This document shows positions 35,902-44,541 of a stretch of DNA of 64,000 bases, piece by piece (position 1 is the first letter of the stretch; every line of letters begins with the position of its first letter). The DNA comes from Bifidobacterium ruminantium DSM 6489. GTDB taxonomy: Bacteria > Actinomycetota > Actinomycetes > Actinomycetales > Bifidobacteriaceae. Under the pieces are notes generated by a model. That model ran no database searches. It saw only the letters and a program-made list of their open reading frames with translations, and was not told the origin of the DNA. Position numbers and translations under genes: made by a program. The stretch is taken from contig NZ_JDTK01000016.1 of NCBI RefSeq assembly GCF_000770925.1, forward strand, positions 1 through 64,000, in the 5' to 3' direction.

Positions 35902-38544
35902 TCAGCTTCTGAGCAGCACTTCCTCCAGGGCAGACACCACCGATTCGGGCAGGTCCACGTCAAGGAAGTCGCCGTCGAATCGCGGTTTCTTGTTCAGCGC
36001 CGCGAACGATCCGATGGCACGCACGCCTTCCTCGCGGATCGCGTTCAGCGCCTTTTCCTTGGCGAAGAATTGGATTTGCGCGTGCAACAGAATGCCGTAG
36101 CAGTCGCGTTCCACCGGATTATCGGCGATTTCGAGGCCGTCCGTGAATGCGATGCGTAGCGATTGGTCGGTCGGCACGTCGCGCACGGTGACGGTGAGGC
36201 TCATGGTCGCTTCATCGTAGGAAATGTCGGCTGGATGCAACGTCACATCAACACTTCCGACGGAAGCCTGCACACCGTTTTCCAAACCTTCCAAACTTTC
36301 CAAACGATTGCCGGAAATGCGGGGACGGGCGACACCACGTACGGTGATCGTCCAATCGCGCGACTTGGGAGCCGCGTCGGAACTGTCGCCGCGGACCGGG
36401 TCGACGGTGAATATGGCGGTTTTACCAGTATCAGCAGCATCGCCGGCACCAGCAACAGCACCAATACCAGCAGTACCAGCGCAATCGCCCGTATCGCCAT
36501 CGCACCACTGCCAACGCAACGCAGTGTCGGCCGTGCGTCCGGCCGAAGCGTGCGCGTACACGCCGTCGTCCTCGCGCATCGTGAATTCGCCGGAAGCGCC
36601 TGGGAAGAGCAGCACGTCCATCGCGGTCGGATTGGCGATGGAGTTGACGTCGTCCCCCTCACCCAGTCGCTGCATCGGCACAATCGCGCCGGCTTTGGCG
36701 AATACCGGCATGCGGTCAAGCGCGCGCCATACGGTGACAGCACGCCCCGCATCCCCGCGCGCCTCATAACGACGGCCGTCGAAGAAGTCAAACCATTCGC
36801 CCTGCGGCAACCACAAATCCGCACGGCCGCGCGCTACCTTGCGATCGGCGGCGCTGACGATCGGCGCCACGACAAGCTCGGTGCCGAAGCGGAATTCGTC
36901 GGGGTAATCGTAGGCGGCCCATGTCTCGGGCGACTGCCAGTACATCGGTTCGATGATCGGCCGGCCTTCGAACGCGGCGCGGTAGTTCATGCTGTACAGG
37001 TACGGCAGCAGCGCGTGGCGCAGGCGCAGCGAGGCTGTCATCGAGGCACGCACGTCACCCGTGTAGTTCCACGGCTCCTTGCCGGAGAACGGCGAATTGC
37101 TCGAATGCAGGCGATTGATCGGGCTGAATGCGCCGAGCTGGTACCAGCGTGCCTCGAGCTCGTCGTCGCGGTAGCCGAACATGTGGCCGCCGATGTCGTG
37201 GCTCCACCAGCCGTAGCCGATATTGGACGCGGTGGCGGTGAATTGCGGCTGGAAGGCGAGCGAATCCCAGGTGATCACGGTGTCGCCGGAGAAGCCGACC
37301 GGGTAGCGGTGCGAGCCGGGGCCGGCGTAGCGCGAGAAGGTGAGCGGCCAGCGGCCGTCGCGGCCGGAATCGAGGTAGTGCATGTGGTTGAGGATCCACA
37401 ACGGGTCGAGGCCGGGCTGGCGCGTCACGCCGCCCTGCTGCCAGTCGAGCCACCAGAAGTCAACACCCTCGGCCTCAAGATCGTGGTGCATGTCGAAGTA
37501 GGCGTCCATATAGTCCGGATTGGTCAGGTCGAATTCGAGGTTCTCGCCGCTCGCCGGGTCGACGCCCATACGCTTGGCGGCCTTCGGATACGCGTTTTCG
37601 AATGCGCGGATGCCGTCGCGCGGATGCACGTTGAGCGTGGTCTTGAGCCCCTTGCGATGCAGTTCGTCGAGGAACTTCACATGGTCGGGGAACAGCTCGT
37701 GGTTCCACGTGTAACCGGTCCAGCCGGAACCGTACTTCGGGTCGACGCTGTCGACGAGATGCCAATCCATGTCGATCACGGACGTGGTGAACGGGATGCC
37801 TTCGCGCTTGAACCGGTCCATGAGCGCCAGATATTCGGGCTGCGTGTACTGGTAGTAGCGGCTCCACCAGTTGCCGAACGCGAATCGCGGCAGCAGCGGC
37901 TGCGGTCCGGTGAGCTTGTAGAAGTCCTGCACGGCTTCGATATAGCGATGCGCGTAGCCGAAGAAATATAGGTCGATGCAGCCTTTGTCGCGCGGCGAGA
38001 CCCAGGAGCCGAACGGATTCGGCTTGCCGTTCACGCTGTCGGCGAGCACGATCACGTTCGATTTGGAATCGTCGAGTACCGCCCAGCCATCGCGCGAGAT
38101 CACGCCGTCGCCCATGTCGAGCGGCTGGCCGAATTTCTTGTCGCCGTCCGCTTCGTCGAGCGTACGCGCGGTGCCTTTGAGGTTGCCTCTTGATTGATCG
38201 CCGTAATGCCAGGTGTTGAACTGGGTGCTGGAAATATGCTTGACGACCACGCACAGGCCTTCTTTGCTGAACGGCTTGCCGTCGTAGTCGATGTGCAGAT
38301 TTTCGGTGTCGATGATGACGCGACCGTCGCGTTCCGTCACGGTGCGTTCCACGCGATGTCCGAAGTCGCGGTTGAGCACGGTTTGGGTGACGTGGTCCTC
38401 GAAATGGCCGGTGTCGGACCACTCGAAGCGGGCCAGCGCGTCGGTGAGCAGGCAGATGCGCCACCGATCTCCCTGGATGATGTTGTCGGGATTGGGTTGC
38501 GGCTGTGCGTTGCGCACGAACGCCGTGAAAACGTTATCAGTCAT
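35902..38544 (-). CDS. GH31 alpha-glucosidase/alpha-xylosidase-like enzyme
   Basis: 880 residues, no signal peptide. An N-terminal beta-sandwich domain is followed by the GH31 barrel with VIDMDWHLVD, the nucleophile motif FWWLDWQQG (Asp367) and acid/base GFSGDTVITW (Asp421), then WWSHDIGGHMFG and a C-terminal beta-domain ending near residue 800. A further 80 residues form a C-terminal extension. GH31 enzymes of this kind hydrolyse non-reducing alpha-linked glucose or xylose; specificity is not readable. ATG is preceded by GAGGAATCGC. It is a single gene flanked on both sides by the same 52-base repeat family. Confidence 0.9.
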   Translation of the reverse strand: MTDNVFTAFVRNAQPQPNPDNIIQGDRWRICLLTDALARFEWSDTGHFEDHVTQTVLNRDFGHRVERTVTERDGRVIIDTENLHIDYDGKPFSKEGLCVVVKHISSTQFNTWHYGDQSRGNLKGTARTLDEADGDKKFGQPLDMGDGVISRDGWAVLDDSKSNVIVLADSVNGKPNPFGSWVSPRDKGCIDLYFFGYAHRYIEAVQDFYKLTGPQPLLPRFAFGNWWSRYYQYTQPEYLALMDRFKREGIPFTTSVIDMDWHLVDSVDPKYGSGWTGYTWNHELFPDHVKFLDELHRKGLKTTLNVHPRDGIRAFENAYPKAAKRMGVDPASGENLEFDLTNPDYMDAYFDMHHDLEAEGVDFWWLDWQQGGVTRQPGLDPLWILNHMHYLDSGRDGRWPLTFSRYAGPGSHRYPVGFSGDTVITWDSLAFQPQFTATASNIGYGWWSHDIGGHMFGYRDDELEARWYQLGAFSPINRLHSSNSPFSGKEPWNYTGDVRASMTASLRLRHALLPYLYSMNYRAAFEGRPIIEPMYWQSPETWAAYDYPDEFRFGTELVVAPIVSAADRKVARGRADLWLPQGEWFDFFDGRRYEARGDAGRAVTVWRALDRMPVFAKAGAIVPMQRLGEGDDVNSIANPTAMDVLLFPGASGEFTMREDDGVYAHASAGRTADTALRWQWCDGDTGDCAGTAGIGAVAGAGDAADTGKTAIFTVDPVRGDSSDAAPKSRDWTITVRGVARPRISGNRLESLEGLENGVQASVGSVDVTLHPADISYDEATMSLTVTVRDVPTDQSLRIAFTDGLEIADNPVERDCYGILLHAQIQFFAKEKALNAIREEGVRAIGSFAALNKKPRFDGDFLDVDLPESVVSALEEVLLRS

Positions 38545-38642
38545 GCGATTCCTCGATAGTTGGCGATTGCGAAAACCTGGTAATGCACTGTGAATGGAGT
38601 AAATAGGATATACCGCGGCGGCCCCACCGCGCTCATTCTGCC

Positions 38643-38861
38643 AAACCGACGCTCAGCAACGCCTCACCGTCGGTTTCATCGCCATCATTCCACCAAACCG
38701 ACGCCCAGCACCCACTCACCGTCGGTTTCGCAGAACCCGTGCCACCAAACCGACGCCCAGCACCCTCTCACCGTCGGTTTCATCGCCATCATTCCGCAAA
38801 ACCGACGCCTACAAGCCTCTCACCGTCGGTTTCGCAGAACCCGTGCCACCAAACCGACGCC
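38643..38861. repeat. 52-bp palindromic repeat array B
   Basis: Four full units and a fifth partial one start at 38643, 38695, 38747, 38799 and 38851: exact 52-base spacing. Each is AAACCGACG...CACCGTCGGTTT (34 bases) plus an 18-base linker. The linkers alternate between CATCGCCATCATTCCACC and CGCAGAACCCGTGCCACC, giving a 104-base higher-order repeat. It is not a CRISPR, because linkers recur. Confidence 0.9.
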
Positions 38862-38938
38862 GCACCTAGAGCCAGACCGCTGAGTGCGATACCCAAAGCG
38901 GCCACGCCCGAAAGCACGCGCTTCACAATACTGTTCAT
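38789..38938 (-). pseudogene. Truncated secreted-protein gene running into array B
   Basis: ATG 38938 has a strong ribosome site (AGGAGG, 10 bases upstream). It encodes a clear signal peptide, MNSIVKRVLSGVAALGIALS followed by GLALGAAS, with no lipobox cysteine. After about 28 residues the frame enters the 52-base repeats and ends after 49 codons (TDGERLVGVGFAE). The promoter region upstream looks intact. The mature part has been lost by repeat insertion or by deletion between repeats; the original function is unknown. Confidence 0.7.
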
Positions 38939-39050
38939 ATCTACCCTTCCTCCTGTGCAGGAGATTGGCTCTTCTATTCGTGCTGCCTCGGCTGCGGTCG
39001 GGAAAGTGGGAGCATCGCGGTTGCTCTCATTGTGCGCAGCGGTAGCGGCA

Positions 39051-39169
39051 ATCGCTTATTTATATATTTATAAATAGCGCTATATTCATTATGCATTCGC
39101 TTCGGGTACACATCGTCAACAAATACCCCCCCCCCCCCTTATTTTGAAGCCCCTGTTTCAAACGTTTGA
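39051..39169 (-). promoter_or_regulatory. Promoter region of the truncated gene: G13 tract, -35 box, LacI-type palindrome
   Basis: On the minus strand, in order: the perfect palindrome TCAAACGTTTGA (39158-39169), a run of 13 G (39126-39138), TTGACG (39114-39119) as a -35 box, an AT-rich CATAAT region as possible -10, and an AT-rich inverted repeat (39051-39079). The G-run sits 6 bases from the -35 box, where slippage could alter promoter strength. Confidence 0.5.
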
Positions 39170-39587
39170 CAAGCCGTAAATCAACAAAAATCCCCGTATG
39201 TAAAATGACCTAACTATTTGTTGCCGTTGGGCGTGTCGCACACGCTCACATACGTTTCCAGCACGTGTTCCAATCGCCCAAATCCCCCGATGGCTGGATG
39301 AATCCACCTCTCCAGCAAACCCCTACCGCCATGCCCTCCATCGGGCGTACCCCGCTCCCCTCTCTCACACGCCAAAATCCCCACCGGCTGGAATAAAACC
39401 GCCGCTTAAATCCCACTCACGCGCCAAAATCCCCCAGCTACTGGAATAATTCACCCAATGCGAGGCAACTGGTAACTTTACTTTGCCACTTTTATACTAA
39501 ACTGGTAAACTAAAACTGCCAGTTATACCAAAATTCCCCTCTTCCGCATCAAGCCACATCAAGCCACATCAGACCAAACGAGGCAAT
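39170..39587. other. Intergenic region before DUF4143 ATPase copy B; imperfect repeats and putative promoter
   Basis: Degenerate copies of CGCCAAAATCCCC...CTGGAATAA lie at 39370 and 39422 (52 bases apart), with a weaker one near 39275. A -10 box TATACT (39493-39498) is bracketed by AACTGGTAAC (39467), AAACTGGTAAAC (39499) and the inverse CCAGTT (39519), which look like operator half-sites for the downstream ATPase gene. No ORF. Confidence 0.5.
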
Positions 39588-40928
39588 ATGAATCGCATCA
39601 TCGCGGAAACCATCAGCGACTTCTCGCTCGACAACTATCGCCCGATATTGCAACGCGATCTCAGTCTCGGAACCGCCCTCCAACCCCGTATCGGCAATCT
39701 CGTCAAAGTAATCACCGGCATGCGCCGCAGCGGCAAAAGCTACCGTATGTTCCAGGAAATGGACGAGCTTATCCGGCAGGGCGTAGGCCCAAATCTCATT
39801 TGCTACTTTAATTTCGAAGACAACCGTTTCGCTCCCGTCACCGCCCAAACCGGAGACGAGGTACTCGACACGTTCTACGAATTGCATCCCGAAGCACTGA
39901 CAGATGGTGCATACCTGTTCTTTGACGAACTGCAGGAAATGCAAGACTGGGGCGCATGGCTGCGACGCATCGTCGACACACGAAAAGCAACCATCTACGT
40001 TAGCGGATCATCCTCGAAAATGCTGTCCACGGAAATCGCAACCGAATTCCGCGGCCGCGCCATTGAGTTCGAGCTGCTACCGTACTCTTTCCGCGAAATC
40101 GCACAGAATAACGGCATCAACGATATCCATTCCACAACCAAACACATCACGTTGCGCAAATTGTTCTCGGCATATCTCCAACGCGGCGGTTTTCCAGCTG
40201 CGCAAGGATTGCCAGAAGAACTTGCAATTCCACTGCTGCAATCATATGCGCAGCAAGTGGTTGCACGCGATATCGTCGAACGGCACAACATCTCCCGTCC
40301 GCGCGTCGCAGCGGCTTTCACGCGACGAGTACTCGGCACGAACGGCAAACAACTGTCAATCCGAAAAACCGAAAACATACTACGCTCCATGGGTCTGTCG
40401 ACCAGCCGCGAGCTACTGGCGGACATGCTCGACTATCTACAGGAAGCGTATTTGATTTTTCAGATACGCGATTTTTCCTTCTCTCTCAGCGACACAACCA
40501 CGTCTTTGCCGAAGATCTATGCCATCGATCCCGGACTAGCAGCGGCGAACACCAACGCCAGCATCCGAGACGAAGGGCAGCGATTGGAAAATGCCGTGTA
40601 CTTGGAATTACGTAGACGTACCGTCGGCTCGCGACGTGGCACAATTTCGTCATATCACACCAAAGCGCACGGATACGAAATCGATTTCGTTGTCGGCGAC
40701 GAGCTTGAAGGACACCCGTACGAACTCTATCAGGTCACCGATTCCATGGATGACGAGCAGACCCGGGCACGCGAATTGCGCGCACTCTGGGAAGCCATGG
40801 AGGAATCCGGATTGTGCAATGGCACGATTATCGTCGGTGAAGGCGAGCATGCTTCATATGACAGTCCCGATGGCGCCCATACCGTACGGCAAGTGCCCGC
40901 ATGGGAATGGATGCTGCAGCGCGATTAA
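39588..40928 (+). CDS. AAA_14/DUF4143 ATPase, copy B
   Basis: 446 residues, ATG after GAGGCAAT. Walker A GMRRSGKS (44-51), Walker B AYLFFDELQEM, then TIYVSGSSSKMLSTEIATEF as the sensor region. The DUF4143 domain contains GYEIDFVVGDE, but the expected Glu-x-Lys strand reads YELYQVTDSM. Only about a third of residues look shared with copy A, so the two are not recent duplicates. The stop codon overlaps the stop of the convergent tauE-like gene (TTAA at 40925-40928). Cellular role of the family is unknown. Confidence 0.85.
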   Translation: MNRIIAETISDFSLDNYRPILQRDLSLGTALQPRIGNLVKVITGMRRSGKSYRMFQEMDELIRQGVGPNLICYFNFEDNRFAPVTAQTGDEVLDTFYELHPEALTDGAYLFFDELQEMQDWGAWLRRIVDTRKATIYVSGSSSKMLSTEIATEFRGRAIEFELLPYSFREIAQNNGINDIHSTTKHITLRKLFSAYLQRGGFPAAQGLPEELAIPLLQSYAQQVVARDIVERHNISRPRVAAAFTRRVLGTNGKQLSIRKTENILRSMGLSTSRELLADMLDYLQEAYLIFQIRDFSFSLSDTTTSLPKIYAIDPGLAAANTNASIRDEGQRLENAVYLELRRRTVGSRRGTISSYHTKAHGYEIDFVVGDELEGHPYELYQVTDSMDDEQTRARELRALWEAMEESGLCNGTIIVGEGEHASYDSPDGAHTVRQVPAWEWMLQRD

Positions 40929-41761
40929 CCGCGACGCGCGCCCCGCCCAGCCCGCGCCTCGCGCGTGGCCTTCACCGCCACGAACACCGAACGTACCAGC
41001 AGCACGCACAGGTAGCAAGCGAACAGTATTGATCCGACGCGCGGCGTGACCGCACCGGCGGCCCACGTGCCCAGCGGCGCGGTCACGGCCGCCGTCACGC
41101 CAATGATGAGCGCGGTTCTCACATGCGCCAACTTGCGTTTGAGATTCGCCGCACTGGTGGTGATCGAATTCGGGAACATGGCCAGCAGCGAGGTGCCGCG
41201 CGCGATCAGGTCGGACGCGCCGAACAGCATCGACAGCGCAGGCACGGCGAGCGCCCCGCCGCCGATGCCCAGCAATCCGGCCAGTGTGCCGATCACCACG
41301 CCCAGCAGTGCCAGACAGATACCGGTCGTCACGGTCATGACGATGCGCTGACTGCGCGAGGGCACGAATCCCGCCTGGTTGACGACCACAAATACCAGGA
41401 ACGCCACGAAAATCCATCGCAGCACGAGTTCCGGCAGCCGCGATAGCAGCCAGCTGCCGATTTGCCCGCCCACAAACATGCCGCAGAACAGCAGCAGCGC
41501 CGCGATACAGTCGACATGACCGCCGGTGGCGTATGAGATGACGCCGGAGATGGAGGTCGGCACGATTGCCAGCGTGGATGTGGCGGCTGCATTGCGTTGC
41601 GACAGCCCCAGCCATACGAGCGCGGGCACGATCACCGTGCCGCCGCCGATGCCGAACATGCCTGACAGCAGTCCGACGATCACGCCGACCGCCACCAGTA
41701 TCGCGACCGCGCGTGCGCCGCGCGCCTCCCCCAGCTCGGTTCCACTGCTCGTATCGGTCAT
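40925..41761 (-). CDS. TauE/SafE-family anion permease
   Basis: 278 residues. Two homologous halves of four helices each carry the family motifs: FGIGGGTVIVPALVWLGL with RNAAATSTLAIVP, and LGIGGGALAVPALSML with ARGTSLLAMFPNS. Relatives export sulfite, sulfoacetate or other small organic anions, or import sulfur compounds; the cargo is not evident. A cytoplasmic N-terminus of about 15 residues precedes helix 1. AAGGAG lies 7 bases upstream. Flanked by two DUF4143 ATPase genes with no obvious functional link. Confidence 0.9.
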   Translation of the reverse strand: MTDTSSGTELGEARGARAVAILVAVGVIVGLLSGMFGIGGGTVIVPALVWLGLSQRNAAATSTLAIVPTSISGVISYATGGHVDCIAALLLFCGMFVGGQIGSWLLSRLPELVLRWIFVAFLVFVVVNQAGFVPSRSQRIVMTVTTGICLALLGVVIGTLAGLLGIGGGALAVPALSMLFGASDLIARGTSLLAMFPNSITTSAANLKRKLAHVRTALIIGVTAAVTAPLGTWAAGAVTPRVGSILFACYLCVLLVRSVFVAVKATREARAGRGARRG

Positions 41762-41833
41762 ATCGCGCTCCTTCTCCGCCCGATACTACTCCAGCCCGCC
41801 CAACCCCACGCAAACCAGCACCTCACCGCGCCC

Positions 41834-43192
41834 TTACCGTAGCGCAGACAAATCAGGCACGTAAATCAACGATTCCGGAAGCCGTTCCGGCTTGAGAAAC
41901 ATAGTCATATAAAGCGGGAGATATGTGATCGGCCCGTCCACATCAACATTGCCTTTGCAGAACACGTATGCGTCGCGCAAATGCCAGTCGTCAATCGCAA
42001 GCATGTTGTCCAGAGCCTTGTGACGCCGCCAATCGTTGCCGGATTTCACTTCGATCGGCAGCACTGTTTTGCCGTTTTGCACCACGAAATCGACTTCGCC
42101 CAAGCGGGTTGAATTGTAGTAGTGCAGGTCGAAGCCATGGGCTCGCAGCTCTTGGGCGACCACATCCTCCATGATCGCTCCCATGTTCACGTCGAGATTG
42201 CCCTGCAGCAGATCGTATTGGATATTGCCCATGGATGCTGCGCACAGCAGTCCGACATCGTTGAGGAACAGTTTGAACAGGCTGTGCCTACCGTTGTTTG
42301 CCAACGGTGGAACCGGTTCGGTCACGTTGTAGCAAGGCAGCGCAACGCCGGCGTCGGCCAGCCAGAGGAAGCTGCTGGCATACCGGTTTTGGCGAGCGGT
42401 TTTCGAGAGGTCGGCAAGTACGAATCTGCGATTTTTGTCATCCAGTTGGGACGGAATCGCATCGAAGATACTGCGGATTTTCGTACGATCCTTCGTTTCG
42501 GCATATTTGGCGATGTCGAGCCGATACAGGGCGAGCAGATCGTTTTGCAGGGATACCACTTGCGCGATGTCGTGCGTATCAACGTATCGCTGCACGACAT
42601 CCGGCATGCCGCCCACCACCAAATAGGTTTGGAACAGTCCCATCATGGCATCGTGCACCGGCGTCGGAACGGGGGTGCGTGTCTCGAAGTGGCTGCGCAG
42701 CATGTCCAACGTCTGTTCCTGCACGCCGTTCGCCATGCAGAATTCCTCAAAATCCAACGGGTACATGCGCAGCTGCTCTTCGAATCCAACGGGATACGAT
42801 GTAATTTGACGGGTTTTAACACCAAGCAGCGAGCCGGTTTCCACATAGTCGAAACGTCCGTCCTCCACAAGGAATTTGATGGCCGTGCGTGCCGCCGGAC
42901 ATTCCTGAATCTCATCGAACAGGATCAAGGTGTTGCCTGGTTCCAAGGGAATACGCAGGTATGCCGTGAGGCTTTCGATGATGCTGTCCGCATCAAGTGC
43001 CTCCTCGAATACCGACGCAGCCTTAGGGTCCTCCACAAAGTTCAATTCGGCAAAGCGACGATAGCTATGCCGAGCGAATTCGCGAACGAGCGTGGTTTTG
43101 CCGATTTGACGCGCTCCAGTGATCATCAGCGCCTTGTCCGCACCGCGTTTTTTCCAATCCTCAAGATCGCTCCAAGCCTTGCGTTTCAGCAT
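41834..43192 (-). CDS. AAA_14/DUF4143 ATPase, copy C
   Basis: 452 residues from MLKRKAWSDL, with GGAGG 5 bases upstream; the longer frame is not protein-like. Walker A GARQIGKT (26-33), Walker B TLILFDEIQEC, YVETGSLLGVK. In the DUF4143 domain, LGEVDFVVQNGKTVLPIEVK keeps the full E-D-ExK pattern, unlike copies A and B. The upstream region holds 13-base-spaced GCAACG iterons. Function unknown; the family is often suspected to be tied to mobile or defensive functions, but nothing here proves it. Confidence 0.87.
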   Translation of the reverse strand: MLKRKAWSDLEDWKKRGADKALMITGARQIGKTTLVREFARHSYRRFAELNFVEDPKAASVFEEALDADSIIESLTAYLRIPLEPGNTLILFDEIQECPAARTAIKFLVEDGRFDYVETGSLLGVKTRQITSYPVGFEEQLRMYPLDFEEFCMANGVQEQTLDMLRSHFETRTPVPTPVHDAMMGLFQTYLVVGGMPDVVQRYVDTHDIAQVVSLQNDLLALYRLDIAKYAETKDRTKIRSIFDAIPSQLDDKNRRFVLADLSKTARQNRYASSFLWLADAGVALPCYNVTEPVPPLANNGRHSLFKLFLNDVGLLCAASMGNIQYDLLQGNLDVNMGAIMEDVVAQELRAHGFDLHYYNSTRLGEVDFVVQNGKTVLPIEVKSGNDWRRHKALDNMLAIDDWHLRDAYVFCKGNVDVDGPITYLPLYMTMFLKPERLPESLIYVPDLSALR

Positions 43193-43225
43193 GTTCGCCT
43201 CCGTGAAGTAGCTTCCATCGCGGCA

Positions 43226-43404
43226 CGTTGCGCCGTTGCGCTTCAACCGAACCCTGAGCGCACACCGGGCAGCAAGGCAGCGCAACGAAATAGCGCAACG
43301 AAACTTGCATTACATAGTATATCAAATACAACGTATTCTGCAACGTAAAAGTGCAACGGAATACTGCAACGAAAATCGGGTTCAAAAACCGTCTCAGTGC
43401 AACG
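43226..43404. repeat. GCAACG iterons upstream of DUF4143 ATPase copy C
   Basis: GCAACG occurs at 43282, 43295, 43340, 43353, 43366 and 43399, mostly as TGCAACGAAA, with a variant ACAACG at 43328. Spacing is 13 bases within clusters. Two inverted copies (CGTTGC) lie at 43226 and 43234. This looks like an array of binding sites for a protein, probably controlling the ATPase gene that starts at 43192. Confidence 0.75.
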
Positions 43405-43412
43405 AAAATTGA

Positions 43413-44531
43413 TTACGCGCGCATGCCGGACGAGTGACGCGGGCCGCCGGCCGCACCAGTCTTCGCACCTCCTCCAGCAGGGGCATCAGTGGAAACACCA
43501 ACATCAACCGAACCACCAGAGACACCACCGCCAGAGACAGCGCCAGCCGCACCAACACCGCGCCGACCGCCCACCATCGCGGCACCGGCCACCTGCCCAT
43601 GCCGGATCAACCACGAACGCCGCCACAGCCCGGCCAGCCACACGAGAGCGCACCCAACAATCAGCACCAGCAGCCCCACAACCGCCGCCGCCACGGCCGT
43701 CATTTCGCCCGGCTCGTCGTATTGCGTCTTGTCTGGCACTTTGGGGTTCGGAATTCGGTGCCCTCGCACGAGCAGCCTGTGCGAGTTGACACCGTACGGC
43801 GTGCACGTGATCAGCGTCGCGTAATCGGCCCCGGACTCAATATTCAGCTTGCTGATTTCGCTCGGCAGCACCACTGAGATCTGATCCACTTGGTACGTGT
43901 AGGTTTCGTCAAGCACGTGGAATGCGAATGTATCGCCCTTGCGAAGCTCGTCGAGGCCAGTCAGCAGTCGTGCGCTCGGCAGTCCGGTGTGCCCGGAGAC
44001 CACCGCGTGCGTGGTCGCCCCGCCTACGGGCAGCGATGTGCCGGCCAAATGTCCGGCGGCGATCTGCAATACGCCGTCACTTGTGCCGTGATAGACGGGC
44101 AGTTTCACTTTGATGCGCGGGATGGTCACGTATCCCATGATGCCGGTGCCGGTCACGTCGAGCGTCTCGTCGTATTCGCGCTTCTGCTCGTCGGTCATGT
44201 GCCACCGATCGCCGTTCGCGGCGAGCCGTTCGTTGTATTCGTGCGCCGCTTTCAGCATGGCTTTGCGTTCGGCGCCGGACATGTCTTTGGTTTGTTCCAC
44301 GTAGCCTGCCACGGCGTATGACTGGTGCATGCGGTTCCACCAGTCGCTGAATGTCGGATACGCGATGAGGCCCAGCGCACCGATCATGGCGATTGCGGAA
44401 ATGGCAATCATCACATTGAACAGCGCATTCGATTTCTTATGCTTGGCAGCCGGTTTAACCTGCGCACCCGGTTTAACCTGCGCATCCAATTCGACTTGCG
44501 CAGCTGGCTTGGCGTCCGATTCATCCGTCAC
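43413..44531 (-). CDS. Class C (pilin) sortase
   Basis: About 372 residues from GTG 44531, which lies 11 bases after the minor-pilin stop; an upstream TTG in the same frame is an alternative and the ribosome site is weak. An N-terminal membrane helix (about 36-57) is followed by the sortase barrel with VVSGHTGLPSARL (His181), TLITCTPYGVNSHR (Cys243) and LLVRGHR (Arg256). A second, C-terminal membrane helix precedes a basic patch and a Gly/Ser/Ala-rich tail. The two-helix topology is typical of pilus-polymerising sortases. NGDRW (about 106) could be the lid motif. Confidence 0.9.
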   Translation of the reverse strand: MTDESDAKPAAQVELDAQVKPGAQVKPAAKHKKSNALFNVMIAISAIAMIGALGLIAYPTFSDWWNRMHQSYAVAGYVEQTKDMSGAERKAMLKAAHEYNERLAANGDRWHMTDEQKREYDETLDVTGTGIMGYVTIPRIKVKLPVYHGTSDGVLQIAAGHLAGTSLPVGGATTHAVVSGHTGLPSARLLTGLDELRKGDTFAFHVLDETYTYQVDQISVVLPSEISKLNIESGADYATLITCTPYGVNSHRLLVRGHRIPNPKVPDKTQYDEPGEMTAVAAAVVGLLVLIVGCALVWLAGLWRRSWLIRHGQVAGAAMVGGRRGVGAAGAVSGGGVSGGSVDVGVSTDAPAGGGAKTGAAGGPRHSSGMRA

Positions 44532-44541
44532 GTTATTTATG

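Noticed and set aside
38643..38861. CRISPR array
   Set aside because: Repeats are palindromic with recurring, not unique, linkers, and no cas genes are present.
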